Below are positions 8,406 through 15,440 of a stretch of 56,416 nucleotides of DNA, piece by piece. The stretch's first letter is position 1; the number at the start of each line of letters is the position of its first letter. The translations under genes and the position numbers were made by a program. Under the pieces are notes generated by a model. The model was not told the origin of the DNA. It searched no databases and was given only the letters and a program-made list of their open reading frames with translations. The stretch lies in assembly GCA_934591815.1 (NCBI GenBank), contig CAKTPV010000015.1, forward strand, positions 1-56,416, given 5' to 3'. The DNA is from an uncultured Oscillospiraceae bacterium (lineage in GTDB: Bacteria > Bacillota > Clostridia > Oscillospirales > Oscillospiraceae).

Positions 8406-9206
8406 TTATTCTGCTTCTGTATCCGTATCCGTCTCGGCGGCAGGCTGCTGCGCGGCCTCATACTCCGCCAGCGCCTGCGCCAGCACCTTCTTGTCGTGGC
8501 GGCTGTGCACCTGCGTCAGGTCGAATTTCTCCCACAGGTCGGGACGCCGCGCCATGGTGCGCTTGTAGCTTTCCCGCGTGCGCCAATCCGCCACGTTGCC
8601 GTGGTGTCCGCTGAGCAGCACCTCCGGCACCTTACGGCCGTGCCACTCCTCCGGCCGGGAATACTGGGGGTACTCCAAAAGGCCGTTCCAGTGGCTCTCA
8701 TCGGTGTAGCAGCTCTCCTCCGGCAGGACGCCGGGAACCATGCGGCACAGGCAGTCCGCCAGCGCCATGGCCGGGATCTCACCGCCGGTGAGGACAAAGT
8801 CGCCCATAGAGATCTCCTCATCCACGCACTCGTCCAGAAACCGCTGATCCACGCCCTCGTAGTGGCCGCAGACCAGGATCAGATGGTCGTGCTGCGCCTT
8901 CAGCTCCCGCGCCACCTGTTGGGTCAGCACCCGCCCGCAGGGGGACATATAGATGGTGTGTACCCGCCCGCCGGCCTCGTCGCAGATATGCTGCCAGCAG
9001 CGGTACAGCGGGTCGGCCTGCATCACCGCGCCCCGCCCGCCGCCGTAGGGGTAATCGTCCACCTGCATCTGCTTGTTGGTGGTGAACTCCCGGATCTGGT
9101 GGGTACGGATGGTGACGAAGCCCCGCTCCTGCGCCCGCCCGATGATGGAGGCGCTCATCATGGCGTCTACCGCGTCGGGGAACAGGGTCATGATATCAAT
9201 CCTCAT
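8406..9206 (-). CDS. trmD: tRNA (guanine-37-N1)-methyltransferase
   Basis: Methylates G37 of tRNAs reading CNN/GGG-type codons, preventing frameshifts; 266 residues. It begins MRIDIMTLFPD, as TrmD does. The SPOUT trefoil-knot S-adenosylmethionine site is visible as GDFVLTGGEIPAMAL, with CGHYEGVDQRF before it. The C-terminus carries a short acidic Thr/Glu/Asp tail (ETDTDTEAE), longer than usual. The start overlaps the 3' end of rimM by 11 bp, so translation is coupled. A terminator follows at once, so rplS is not part of this transcript. Confidence 0.96.
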   Translation of the reverse strand: MRIDIMTLFPDAVDAMMSASIIGRAQERGFVTIRTHQIREFTTNKQMQVDDYPYGGGRGAVMQADPLYRCWQHICDEAGGRVHTIYMSPCGRVLTQQVARELKAQHDHLILVCGHYEGVDQRFLDECVDEEISMGDFVLTGGEIPAMALADCLCRMVPGVLPEESCYTDESHWNGLLEYPQYSRPEEWHGRKVPEVLLSGHHGNVADWRTRESYKRTMARRPDLWEKFDLTQVHSRHDKKVLAQALAEYEAAQQPAAETDTDTEAE

Positions 9207-9705
9207 CGGTGGCCAATCCTTTCATCATGCGGACGCGGATGACCTCCGCATCCGGGTCGGCGGAGACGATGAACACATCGGGCACGGCGGGGATCAGGTA
9301 CTCGTGGGCGCCGCCCCGCACCTGATAGACCTTGTGGGCGGGGTAGGACAGCACCTTGTCCAGCCGCCCGAGCTCCTCACCGGTGGCGTCGTCCACCACG
9401 GCGCAGCCCTCCAGCTCCTCGTCGAAGAACTCTCCGGCGGGCAGGCGGGCGTCGGTGCGGCGGATGGCCACACTGCGGCCCTTCAGCGCCAGCGCATCGT
9501 CCATGGTGTCCACGCCGGGCAGTGTCAGCAGCACGGTGGACTTGTGGACGCGGGCGGCGGTGACCTTCGTCTCCGTCCCGCCGATGTACAGGGTGCGGAA
9601 GGCGGCGATGAACGCCGGATCGAAGCCGACGGGGTTCACCTTCACCTCGCCGCGGACACCGTGGGCGTTGACGACTGTGCCCACCGTAATAAATTCAGGC
9701 CGCAT
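9196..9705 (-). CDS. rimM: 16S rRNA processing protein RimM
   Basis: A 169-residue assembly factor for the 30S head. The N-terminal beta barrel starts with VGTVVNAHGVRGEVKV, the RimM signature, and a C-terminal PRC-barrel covers about residues 95-165 (LGRLDKVLSYPAHKVYQV, then YLIPAVPDVF). AAGGAGGG lies upstream of ATG 9705. It overlaps trmD and follows a small membrane-protein gene by 25 bp, so the three are probably one operon. Confidence 0.95.
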   Translation of the reverse strand: MRPEFITVGTVVNAHGVRGEVKVNPVGFDPAFIAAFRTLYIGGTETKVTAARVHKSTVLLTLPGVDTMDDALALKGRSVAIRRTDARLPAGEFFDEELEGCAVVDDATGEELGRLDKVLSYPAHKVYQVRGGAHEYLIPAVPDVFIVSADPDAEVIRVRMMKGLATDED

Positions 9706-9730
9706 ACCGCGCCCTCCTTATCGTAAAAAA

Positions 9731-10051
9731 TCAGACCAGCATCCCAAACAGGGTAAAGCCCAGATGGAAGCGGAGCATAAAATACAGCGCCGCGCCGCCC
9801 ACGGAGAAGATGATCCCCAGCAGGGCGCGGGTCCTGCCGCGTCTTGCGTAGCGCACCCCGCCGACGATCACGCCGATGAGGTCGGAGAGAAAGGGAAGAT
9901 AGGTGAGGATGCGCATGGGCCAGACAGAGAGCCACGGCGTGTAGTCACCTGCCGTCAGGGAAAAGACCAGCAGACCGGCCAGATCGTAGGCGAAGAGCGG
10001 CAGTATCAGATTGAAGATGCCGTGGAGCAGAGAACGGGTATCCGGTCGCAT
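9731..10051 (-). CDS. Small multi-span membrane protein of unknown function
   Basis: A 106-residue hydrophobic protein with about three membrane segments: residues 10-32, 45-66 and 76-100. The loop between the second and third is basic (RYARRGRTR). The arrangement resembles DUF4190/YIP1-like small integral proteins, but I cannot assign a family. GAGAGGAAA precedes ATG 10051. It is the first gene of a probable operon with rimM-trmD, and a good promoter lies at 10112-10140. Confidence 0.65.
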   Translation of the reverse strand: MRPDTRSLLHGIFNLILPLFAYDLAGLLVFSLTAGDYTPWLSVWPMRILTYLPFLSDLIGVIVGGVRYARRGRTRALLGIIFSVGGAALYFMLRFHLGFTLFGMLV

Positions 10052-10111
10052 GGTGCGTTTCCTCTCTTTCAGTAGGGCGCTGTTGGCGGTTTTTGTTATA
10101 AGAACCGATTT

Positions 10112-10140
10112 ATTGTACCATATTTGACTTTCCGGTGCAA
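10112..10140 (-). promoter_or_regulatory. SigA promoter for membrane protein-rimM-trmD
   Basis: On the minus strand, TTGCAC (plus 10135-10140), a 17-bp spacer ending in TGG (extended -10) and TACAAT (plus 10112-10117). Confidence 0.7.
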
Positions 10141-10241
10141 CGCCGATTTTCCCGGCGGGGAAAAAATGCGCAAAAAAGAGGGGAGAGCAGGAGGGGTGTC
10201 GGCCAATATGCCCGTATGTTGTGATATTTTGCGCCGGTAAA

Positions 10242-10257
10242 ATACCATATCTTGTGC
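10242..10257. promoter_or_regulatory. Distal NrdR-box-like element
   Basis: Read on the minus strand, GCACAAGATATGGTAT matches 12 of 16 positions of the NrdR consensus ACACWATATATWGTGT. Its first 11 bases are identical to the promoter-proximal box at 10349-10364, but in inverted orientation. The centres are 107 bp apart. Weaker on its own than the proximal copy. Confidence 0.45.
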
Positions 10258-10340
10258 AGCGAACAATAATTTTGGGCAGGATACACAAAAATATCTGCCG
10301 CTTTTTGGCAACAGTCCTCTCTATATTTTGAATTTTCACC

Positions 10341-10369
10341 TTGAAAAGGCACAAGATATAGCGTATGAT
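10341..10369 (+). promoter_or_regulatory. SigA promoter for nrdD
   Basis: TTGAAA (10341-10346), a 17-bp spacer and TATGAT (10364-10369). The leader is about 65 nt and contains a small GC stem-loop. An NrdR-like box fills the spacer. Confidence 0.75.
10349..10364. promoter_or_regulatory. NrdR-box-like operator inside the nrdD promoter
   Basis: GCACAAGATATAGCGT matches 13 of 16 positions of the NrdR consensus ACACWATATATWGTGT. It lies between the -35 and -10 elements, where a bound repressor would block RNA polymerase. NrdR is the ATP/dATP-sensing repressor of ribonucleotide reductase genes; its gene is not in this window. Confidence 0.6.
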
Positions 10370-10442
10370 AAGGCAGAAAAGTGTATACACGCCCCGATAT
10401 ATGGGGCGCGAGGGATAGGAGAGAACGAAGGAGGAACCCCTT

Positions 10443-12617
10443 ATGAGGATCATAAAGAGAAACGGTGCCGAGGTCGGCTTCGATATTACCAAGATCATTA
10501 TCGCCATCACCAAGGCCAACGAGTCCGTGGAGGAGGTGGACCGGATGACGCCGGTGCAGATCCAGCGGATCGCGGAGTCCGTGGAGCTGCAGTGCCAGAA
10601 GATGAACCGTGCCCCCACCGTGGAGGAGATCCAGGACATGGTGGAGCACTACATCATGGCCCACGGTGCCTTTGAGGTGGCCAAGCACTACATCACCTAC
10701 CGCTATACCCGCTCGCTGGTGCGTAAGTCCAACACCACCGACGACAAGATCCTCAGCCTCATCGAGTGCAACAACGAGGAGGCCAAGCAGGAGAACTCCA
10801 ACAAGAACCCGGTGGTCAACTCCACCCAGCGGGACTATATGGCCGGCGAGGTCAGCCGCGACCTCAGCGAGCGCATCCTGCTGCCGCAGGATATTGTGGA
10901 GGCGCACCGCGAGGGCATCATCCACTTCCACGACAGCGACTATTATGCCCAGCATATGCACAACTGCGATCTGGTGAATCTGGAGGATATGCTGCAAAAT
11001 GGCACGGTCATCACCGGTACGCTCATCGAAAAGCCCCACAGCTTCGCCACCGCCTGCAACATCGCCACCCAGATCGTGGCGCAGGTGGCCAGCAACCAGT
11101 ACGGCGGCCAGTCCATCTCCCTGACCCATCTGGCCCCCTTTGTGCAGGTGAGCCGCAACAAGATCCGCGCCAGCGTGCGGGAGGAGTTCGACGCCGTGGG
11201 TGTGGCGGTGACGGAGGATCAGATCAACGCCATCGCGGAAAAGCGCCTGCGGGAGGAGATCCGCCGCGGCGTCCAGACCATCCAGTATCAGGTGGTGACG
11301 CTGCTGACCACCAACGGACAGGCGCCGTTCATCACGGTGTTCATGTATCTGGGCGAGGCACGCAGCCAGCAGGAGAAGGCCGATCTGGCGGTCATCATCG
11401 AGGAGATGCTGCTCCAGCGGTATCAGGGCGTGAAGAACGAGAAGGGCGTGTGGGTCACGCCGGCGTTCCCCAAGCTCATCTATGTGCTGGAGGAGGACAA
11501 CATCCACGAGGACAGCAAATACTGGTACCTGACGGAGCTGGCGGCCAAATGCACCGCCAAGCGGATGGTGCCGGACTATATCAGCGAGAAGAAGATGCTG
11601 GAGCTGAAGGTGGACAAGAACGGCGAGGGTCACTGCTACCCCTGCATGGGCTGCCGCAGCTTCCTGACCCCCTATGTGGACGAGAACGGCAAGCCAAAGT
11701 ACTACGGCCGGTTCAATCAGGGCGTGGTGACGGTGAACCTGCCGGATATCGCCCTCAGCTCCGGCGGCAATATCGAGAGGTTCTGGCGCATCTTCGATGA
11801 GCGCATGGAGCTGTGCCACCGGGCGCTGCTGTGCCGCCACGAGCGGCTGAAGGGCACGCTGTCCGACGCTGCGCCCATCCTGTGGCAGTACGGCGCCTGC
11901 GCCCGGCTGAAGAAGGGCGAGCCCATCGACAAGCTGCTGTACGGCGGCTATTCCACCATCTCGCTGGGCTATGCGGGACTGTACGAGTGCGTGAAGTACA
12001 TGACCGGCAAGAGCCACACCGACCCGGCGGCCACGCCCTTTGCGCTGGAGATCATGCACCGGCTCAACGATGCCTGCAAGAAGTGGAAGGCGCAGCACAA
12101 TATTGACTTCTCCCTGTACGGCACGCCGCTGGAGTCCACCACCTACAAGTTCGCCAAGTGCCTGCAGAAGCGCTTCGGCATCATCGAGGGCATCACCGAC
12201 AAGGGCTATATCACCAACAGCTACCACGTCCACGTCACCGAGCCTATCGACGCCTTCAAGAAGCTGGAGTTCGAGGCGCAGTTCCAGCACCTGTCCCCCG
12301 GCGGTGCCATCAGCTATGTGGAGGTGCCGGACATGCAGAACAATCTGGACGCGGTGCTGGAGGTCATGAAGTTCATCTACGACCACATCATCTACGCCGA
12401 GCTGAACACCAAGAGCGACTATTGTCAGGTGTGCGGCTGGGACGGCGAGATCGAGATCGTGGAGCAGGACGGCAAGCTGATCTGGAAATGCCCCCAGTGC
12501 GGCAACACCGATCAGGACAAGATGAACGTGGCGCGGCGCACCTGCGGCTACATCGGCACCCAGTTCTGGAACCAGGGCCGCACGCAGGAGATCAAAGACC
12601 GCGTGCTGCACCTGTAA
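10443..12617 (+). CDS. nrdD: Anaerobic (class III) ribonucleoside-triphosphate reductase
   Basis: A 724-residue glycyl-radical enzyme that makes dNTPs from NTPs under anoxia. An N-terminal ATP-cone (residues about 2-90) provides allosteric control, and the ten-stranded barrel follows. A C-terminal zinc site is seen as CQVCGWDGE and CPQCG. The radical glycine is Gly702 in RRTCGYIG, 22 residues from the end. AAGGAGGAA precedes ATG 10443. nrdG follows after a terminator. Length and all key motifs are normal. Confidence 0.97.
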   Translation: MRIIKRNGAEVGFDITKIIIAITKANESVEEVDRMTPVQIQRIAESVELQCQKMNRAPTVEEIQDMVEHYIMAHGAFEVAKHYITYRYTRSLVRKSNTTDDKILSLIECNNEEAKQENSNKNPVVNSTQRDYMAGEVSRDLSERILLPQDIVEAHREGIIHFHDSDYYAQHMHNCDLVNLEDMLQNGTVITGTLIEKPHSFATACNIATQIVAQVASNQYGGQSISLTHLAPFVQVSRNKIRASVREEFDAVGVAVTEDQINAIAEKRLREEIRRGVQTIQYQVVTLLTTNGQAPFITVFMYLGEARSQQEKADLAVIIEEMLLQRYQGVKNEKGVWVTPAFPKLIYVLEEDNIHEDSKYWYLTELAAKCTAKRMVPDYISEKKMLELKVDKNGEGHCYPCMGCRSFLTPYVDENGKPKYYGRFNQGVVTVNLPDIALSSGGNIERFWRIFDERMELCHRALLCRHERLKGTLSDAAPILWQYGACARLKKGEPIDKLLYGGYSTISLGYAGLYECVKYMTGKSHTDPAATPFALEIMHRLNDACKKWKAQHNIDFSLYGTPLESTTYKFAKCLQKRFGIIEGITDKGYITNSYHVHVTEPIDAFKKLEFEAQFQHLSPGGAISYVEVPDMQNNLDAVLEVMKFIYDHIIYAELNTKSDYCQVCGWDGEIEIVEQDGKLIWKCPQCGNTDQDKMNVARRTCGYIGTQFWNQGRTQEIKDRVLHL

Positions 12618-12626
12618 AAGCAATGC

Positions 12627-12656
12627 AAAAAAAGGCGGGCAGACGCCCGCCTTTTT
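12627..12656 (+). terminator. Hairpin terminator between nrdD and nrdG
   Basis: AAAGGCGGGC (12631-12640), an AGAC loop and GCCCGCCTTT (12645-12654), flanked by A and T runs. It probably ends most nrdD transcripts, so nrdG may depend on read-through or on its own extended -10 (TGGTATGAT, ending at 12695). Confidence 0.85.
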
Positions 12657-12714
12657 CACTCTGTTCATGATTTATCGGCGGGGATCTGGTATGATCCTGC
12701 CATAGGAGGCCGTT

Positions 12715-13248
12715 ATGCACTACGGAGAACTGAAAAAATGTGATATCGCCAACGGCATCGGCGTGCGGGTGACGCTGTTCGTCTCCGGCTGCACCAACCA
12801 CTGCCCGGACTGCTTCCAGCCCCAGACGTGGGACTTCGACTACGGCAAGCCCTTTACCGGCGAGACGAAGGCGGAGATCTTCGCCGAGCTGGATAAGCCC
12901 TTTATCAACGGCCTGACCGTGCTGGGCGGCGAGCCCTTCGAGCCTCGGAACCAGCGGGAACTGCTGCCCCTTTTGCGGGAGGTGCGGGAGAAGTACCCGG
13001 ACAAGACCATCTGGTGCTTCACCGGCTTTCGTCTGGACGATGAGCTGCTGCGTGACGGCAGCTATCCCCGGTGCGAGGCCACGGACGGGATGCTTGCCTG
13101 CATCAACGTGCTGGTGGACGGGCGGTTCGTCAAGGAGCTGAAGGACATCTCCCTCCAGTTCCGGGGCAGCCGGAACCAGCGGGTCATCGACATGGACCGC
13201 ACCCGTGAAACGGGACAGGTCACCATCTGGGAAAAACTGCGGAAATGA
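12715..13248 (+). CDS. nrdG: Anaerobic ribonucleotide reductase-activating protein (radical SAM)
   Basis: A 177-residue radical-SAM activase that installs the glycyl radical on NrdD. The iron-sulfur motif CTNHCPDC (C-x3-C-x2-C) is near residue 27, and a TVLGGEPF segment is the SAM-binding GGE motif. ATAGGAGG precedes ATG 12715. The pairing with nrdD is standard for class III reductase. Its stop overlaps the ribosome binding site of the following lipoprotein gene. Confidence 0.96.
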   Translation: MHYGELKKCDIANGIGVRVTLFVSGCTNHCPDCFQPQTWDFDYGKPFTGETKAEIFAELDKPFINGLTVLGGEPFEPRNQRELLPLLREVREKYPDKTIWCFTGFRLDDELLRDGSYPRCEATDGMLACINVLVDGRFVKELKDISLQFRGSRNQRVIDMDRTRETGQVTIWEKLRK

Positions 13249-13259
13249 GGTATACACAT

Positions 13260-14087
13260 ATGAAAAAAGGCATCGCGCTGCTGCTGGCGCTGGTCATGAC
13301 GCTGGCGCTGGCCGCCTGCACACAGACGCCCCCGCCGAGCCGTACCGACGGGGAGGGGACGGCGGCGCCCGATGAGGGGTACAGCGCCGGGGACGTGGAT
13401 ATCGTCCAGCTCAACGGGTTCCGCTCCATCAACATTGATTGGACGTCCGGCCTCGTCACGGTGGAGCTGTACGACGGACAGGGCATTGAGCTTTCGGAGA
13501 CGATGATGGACGGCAGCGATGTGTCGCTGAAGATGGAGTGGCGGGTGGACGAGGACGACGGCACACTGGATATCCTCTCCCAGCCGCTGACGGTCAGCGC
13601 CTCGCAGAAAAAACACCTGACGGTCAAGCTGCCCCGCAGCATGGTGCTGCACGAGCTGGATATCCATACAGTCAGCGCCGATGTGTCCGCGGATCTGACA
13701 GAGGAGGACACGCTGACGCTTCAGGAGCTGGATGTGTCCAGCGTCAGCGGAAACGTCAGCGTCAGCGCCGCCAACGCCGGGGAGATCTCTCTGTCCACCA
13801 CCAGCGGCGCTGTCAGCGGCAGCGTCCGTACCGGGAAGCTGGAGGCGGACACCGTCAGCGGCACGGTGGCCTTGACGCTGGAGGTCTTGCCCGCGGAGCT
13901 GGAGGTGGAGACGGTCAGCGGCGGCATTACGCTGATGCTGACGGAGAAGCCGGCTGTGCCAGTGGATGTGGTATTCCGCACGGTCAGCGGACAACTCGAC
14001 AGCGGCGTGGACAGTACCGCCGGCGCGGACTGCGTGTGGGAGCTGGAGACGACCAGCGGCGACGCGGTCATCCGCATCACGGCATAA
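13260..14087 (+). CDS. Lipoprotein with DUF4097-like beta-helix repeats
   Basis: A 275-residue predicted lipoprotein. A signal peptide (MKKGIALLLALVMTLAL) ends in the lipobox LAAC. The mature part, after a disordered Pro/Gly/Asp linker, has regularly spaced [V/T]-S-G turns (SVSGNV, TTSGAV, TVSGTV, TVSGGI, TVSGQL, TTSGDA) about every 20 residues. That is the signature of the DUF4097/putative adhesin beta-helix fold. ATG 13260 has GAGG upstream, overlapping the nrdG stop. It probably sits on the outer face of the membrane; its partner is unknown. Confidence 0.8.
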   Translation: MKKGIALLLALVMTLALAACTQTPPPSRTDGEGTAAPDEGYSAGDVDIVQLNGFRSINIDWTSGLVTVELYDGQGIELSETMMDGSDVSLKMEWRVDEDDGTLDILSQPLTVSASQKKHLTVKLPRSMVLHELDIHTVSADVSADLTEEDTLTLQELDVSSVSGNVSVSAANAGEISLSTTSGAVSGSVRTGKLEADTVSGTVALTLEVLPAELEVETVSGGITLMLTEKPAVPVDVVFRTVSGQLDSGVDSTAGADCVWELETTSGDAVIRITA

Positions 14088-14109
14088 GCACGGCGGACAA
14101 ACAGAAAAA

Positions 14110-14144
14110 ACAGGCGCTCCGGCTATCCTGGCCGGAGCGCCTGT
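14110..14144. terminator. Convergent terminator between DUF4097 lipoprotein and modE-like gene
   Basis: A 14-bp perfect stem (14110-14123 with 14131-14144). The run of As at 14105-14110 gives a U-tract on the minus strand, so it best serves the leftward modE-like gene. Confidence 0.8.
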
Positions 14145-14168
14145 GTCAAATAGCAAAGCTGGATGGTA

Positions 14169-14516
14169 TCAGAGGAAGGGGGCAAACTCCTCCTGAAACA
14201 GCGCATCCGCTGCGTCGTGCAGCCGGGAGCAGAACGTGTTGTAGGCACGGAGGAGCCGTGCTCCCTCCGGCGTCAGCGCCGCGCCGCCGCCGCCCTTACC
14301 GCCGGTGGTGGAGTCCAGCAGGGAAAAGCCCAGCGCCTTCTCCGAGTTCTTGATGATCGTCCACGCCTTGGAGTAGGCCATGTCCATGCTCAGCGCCGCA
14401 GCGCGCAGCGAATGAAGCTCCTGCACGGCGTGCAGCAGCTGGGCTACGCCCGGACCAAAGCATTTGGCGTCGGTGAACAGGCGGCAGGATAGGTTGTACG
14501 TCATGTTCGTTTCCAT
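14169..14516 (-). CDS. ModE-like winged-helix regulator (DNA-binding domain only)
   Basis: A 115-residue protein matching the N-terminal winged-helix domain of molybdate regulator ModE: an MDMAYSKAWTIIKNSEKALGF recognition region and a wing with STTGGKGGGGAALTPEG. It lacks the C-terminal molybdate-binding TOBE domains, as do many short clostridial versions. It is divergent from a molybdenum-hydroxylase accessory gene, which fits a role in molybdenum enzyme control. The -10 element ends only six bases before ATG 14516, so the transcript may be leaderless. ATG 14504 is an alternative start. Confidence 0.85.
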   Translation of the reverse strand: METNMTYNLSCRLFTDAKCFGPGVAQLLHAVQELHSLRAAALSMDMAYSKAWTIIKNSEKALGFSLLDSTTGGKGGGGAALTPEGARLLRAYNTFCSRLHDAADALFQEEFAPFL

Positions 14517-14522
14517 ACCGCT

Positions 14523-14551
14523 ATTCTAACAGGAGGAGCAGGAAACGTCAA
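14523..14551 (-). promoter_or_regulatory. SigA promoter for the modE-like gene
   Basis: On the minus strand, TTGACG (plus 14546-14551), a 17-bp spacer and TAGAAT (plus 14523-14528). The predicted +1 falls on or beside the A of ATG 14516. Confidence 0.7.
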
Positions 14552-14557
14552 CGGGGA

Positions 14558-14586
14558 TTGACCTTTTTCCGGTGAAGTGTTATCCT
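14558..14586 (+). promoter_or_regulatory. SigA promoter for the yqeB-like gene
   Basis: TTGACC (14558-14563), a 17-bp spacer and TATCCT (14581-14586). Its -35 is back-to-back with that of the modE-like gene, forming an inverted repeat GTCAA-N6-TTGAC. Confidence 0.65.
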
Positions 14587-14617
14587 ACCATTGAATATAG
14601 GAGGCGAGGTTTTTCGC

Positions 14618-15418
14618 ATGAGAGTCTTGATCCGCGGCGCCGGAGATATCGCTACCGGCATCGCACTGCGGTTGTTCCGCAGCCATATAGAGGTCGTGAT
14701 GACCGATCTGCCCGCGCCCACCGCCATCCGGCGGACGGTGTGCTTTTCACAGGCCATCGTGCTGGGAAAAACGGTGGTAGAGGACGTAACGGCGGTGCGG
14801 GCGTCGGACGCGGCGGAGGCGGAGACGCTGCTGGCGCAGGGCGTGATCCCGGTGCTGGCAGACCCGGATGGCGCGTGCCGCGAGGCGCTGCACCCTGACG
14901 CGGTGGTGGACGCCATCCTCGCCAAGCGGAATCTGGGTACGCGCATCACCGACGCGCCGGTGGTCATCGGCATAGGGCCTGGGTTCACCGCCGGGGAGGA
15001 TTGCCATGCGGTGGTAGAGACCATGCGCGGCCATACGTTGGGACGCGCCATCTATCACGGCAGCGCCCTGCCCAATACCAATATCCCCGGACTCATCGGC
15101 GGCTACGCCGGAGAACGGGTGCTGCGCGCCCCGGCGGACGGCGTGTTCCATCAGCTGCTGGATATCGGCGCGGCGGTAAAGGCCGGCGATGTGGCCGGCG
15201 AGGTGAACGGTATGCCCATGCGCTGTACCATCGACGGCGTGGTGCGGGGCATCCTGCCGGAGGGTACACCGGTGCATAAGGGCATGAAATCCGGCGATGT
15301 CGACCCGCGGTGCCGTCCGGAGTACTGTACCACCGCCTCGGACAAGGCGCTGGCGGTGGGCGGCGGCGTACTGGAGGCGCTGCTGCATCTGCGTGTGACT
15401 GCAAAGCAAAATGACTGA
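14618..15418 (+). CDS. yqeB: Selenium-dependent molybdenum hydroxylase system protein, YqeB/EF2563 family
   Basis: A 266-residue protein of the EF2563/YqeB family, which co-occurs with selenium-dependent molybdenum hydroxylases (xanthine dehydrogenase type) and is thought to help mature them. An N-terminal Rossmann-like site is seen in MRVLIRGAGDIATGIALRLF, and PVVIGIGPGFTAGEDC is typical of the family. A biotinyl/lipoyl-like segment (ADGVFHQLLDIGAAVKAGDV) lies near residue 185. ATG 14618 has AGGAGGCGAGG upstream. No hydroxylase or other maturation gene is in the window. pckA begins 22 bp later. Confidence 0.85.
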   Translation: MRVLIRGAGDIATGIALRLFRSHIEVVMTDLPAPTAIRRTVCFSQAIVLGKTVVEDVTAVRASDAAEAETLLAQGVIPVLADPDGACREALHPDAVVDAILAKRNLGTRITDAPVVIGIGPGFTAGEDCHAVVETMRGHTLGRAIYHGSALPNTNIPGLIGGYAGERVLRAPADGVFHQLLDIGAAVKAGDVAGEVNGMPMRCTIDGVVRGILPEGTPVHKGMKSGDVDPRCRPEYCTTASDKALAVGGGVLEALLHLRVTAKQND

Positions 15419-15440
15419 TATGATACAGGAGGAACGAGCA

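Larger units (their letters stand above)
10052..10442. other. Divergent intergenic region upstream of nrdD
   Basis: This 391-bp gap holds a leftward promoter (10112-10140), a rightward promoter (10341-10369) and two copies of an NrdR-box-like element. A stem-loop with arms CGCCCC/GGGGCG lies in the nrdD leader (about 10390-10408). I find no convincing open reading frame in it. The AT-rich stretch 10200-10340 is otherwise unexplained. Confidence 0.6.

Noticed and set aside
6261..9242. Very long open frame (993 codons) on the plus strand antisense to the flavoprotein and trmD
   Set aside because: It mirrors the codon periodicity of GC-rich genes on the other strand, has Leu/Gly/His/Gln/Val-rich low-information protein, no ribosome binding site and spans two real genes and a terminator.
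10110..12668. 852-codon minus-strand frame opposite nrdD
   Set aside because: nrdD is certain from its glycyl-radical, zinc and ATP-cone motifs; the antisense frame has no recognisable domain and runs through the nrdD promoter.
13660..14080. Tandem DNA repeat in the DUF4097 gene
   Set aside because: The repeated gtcagcgg-like words encode the regular V-S-G turns of the beta-helix and are protein-level repeats, not a CRISPR or satellite.
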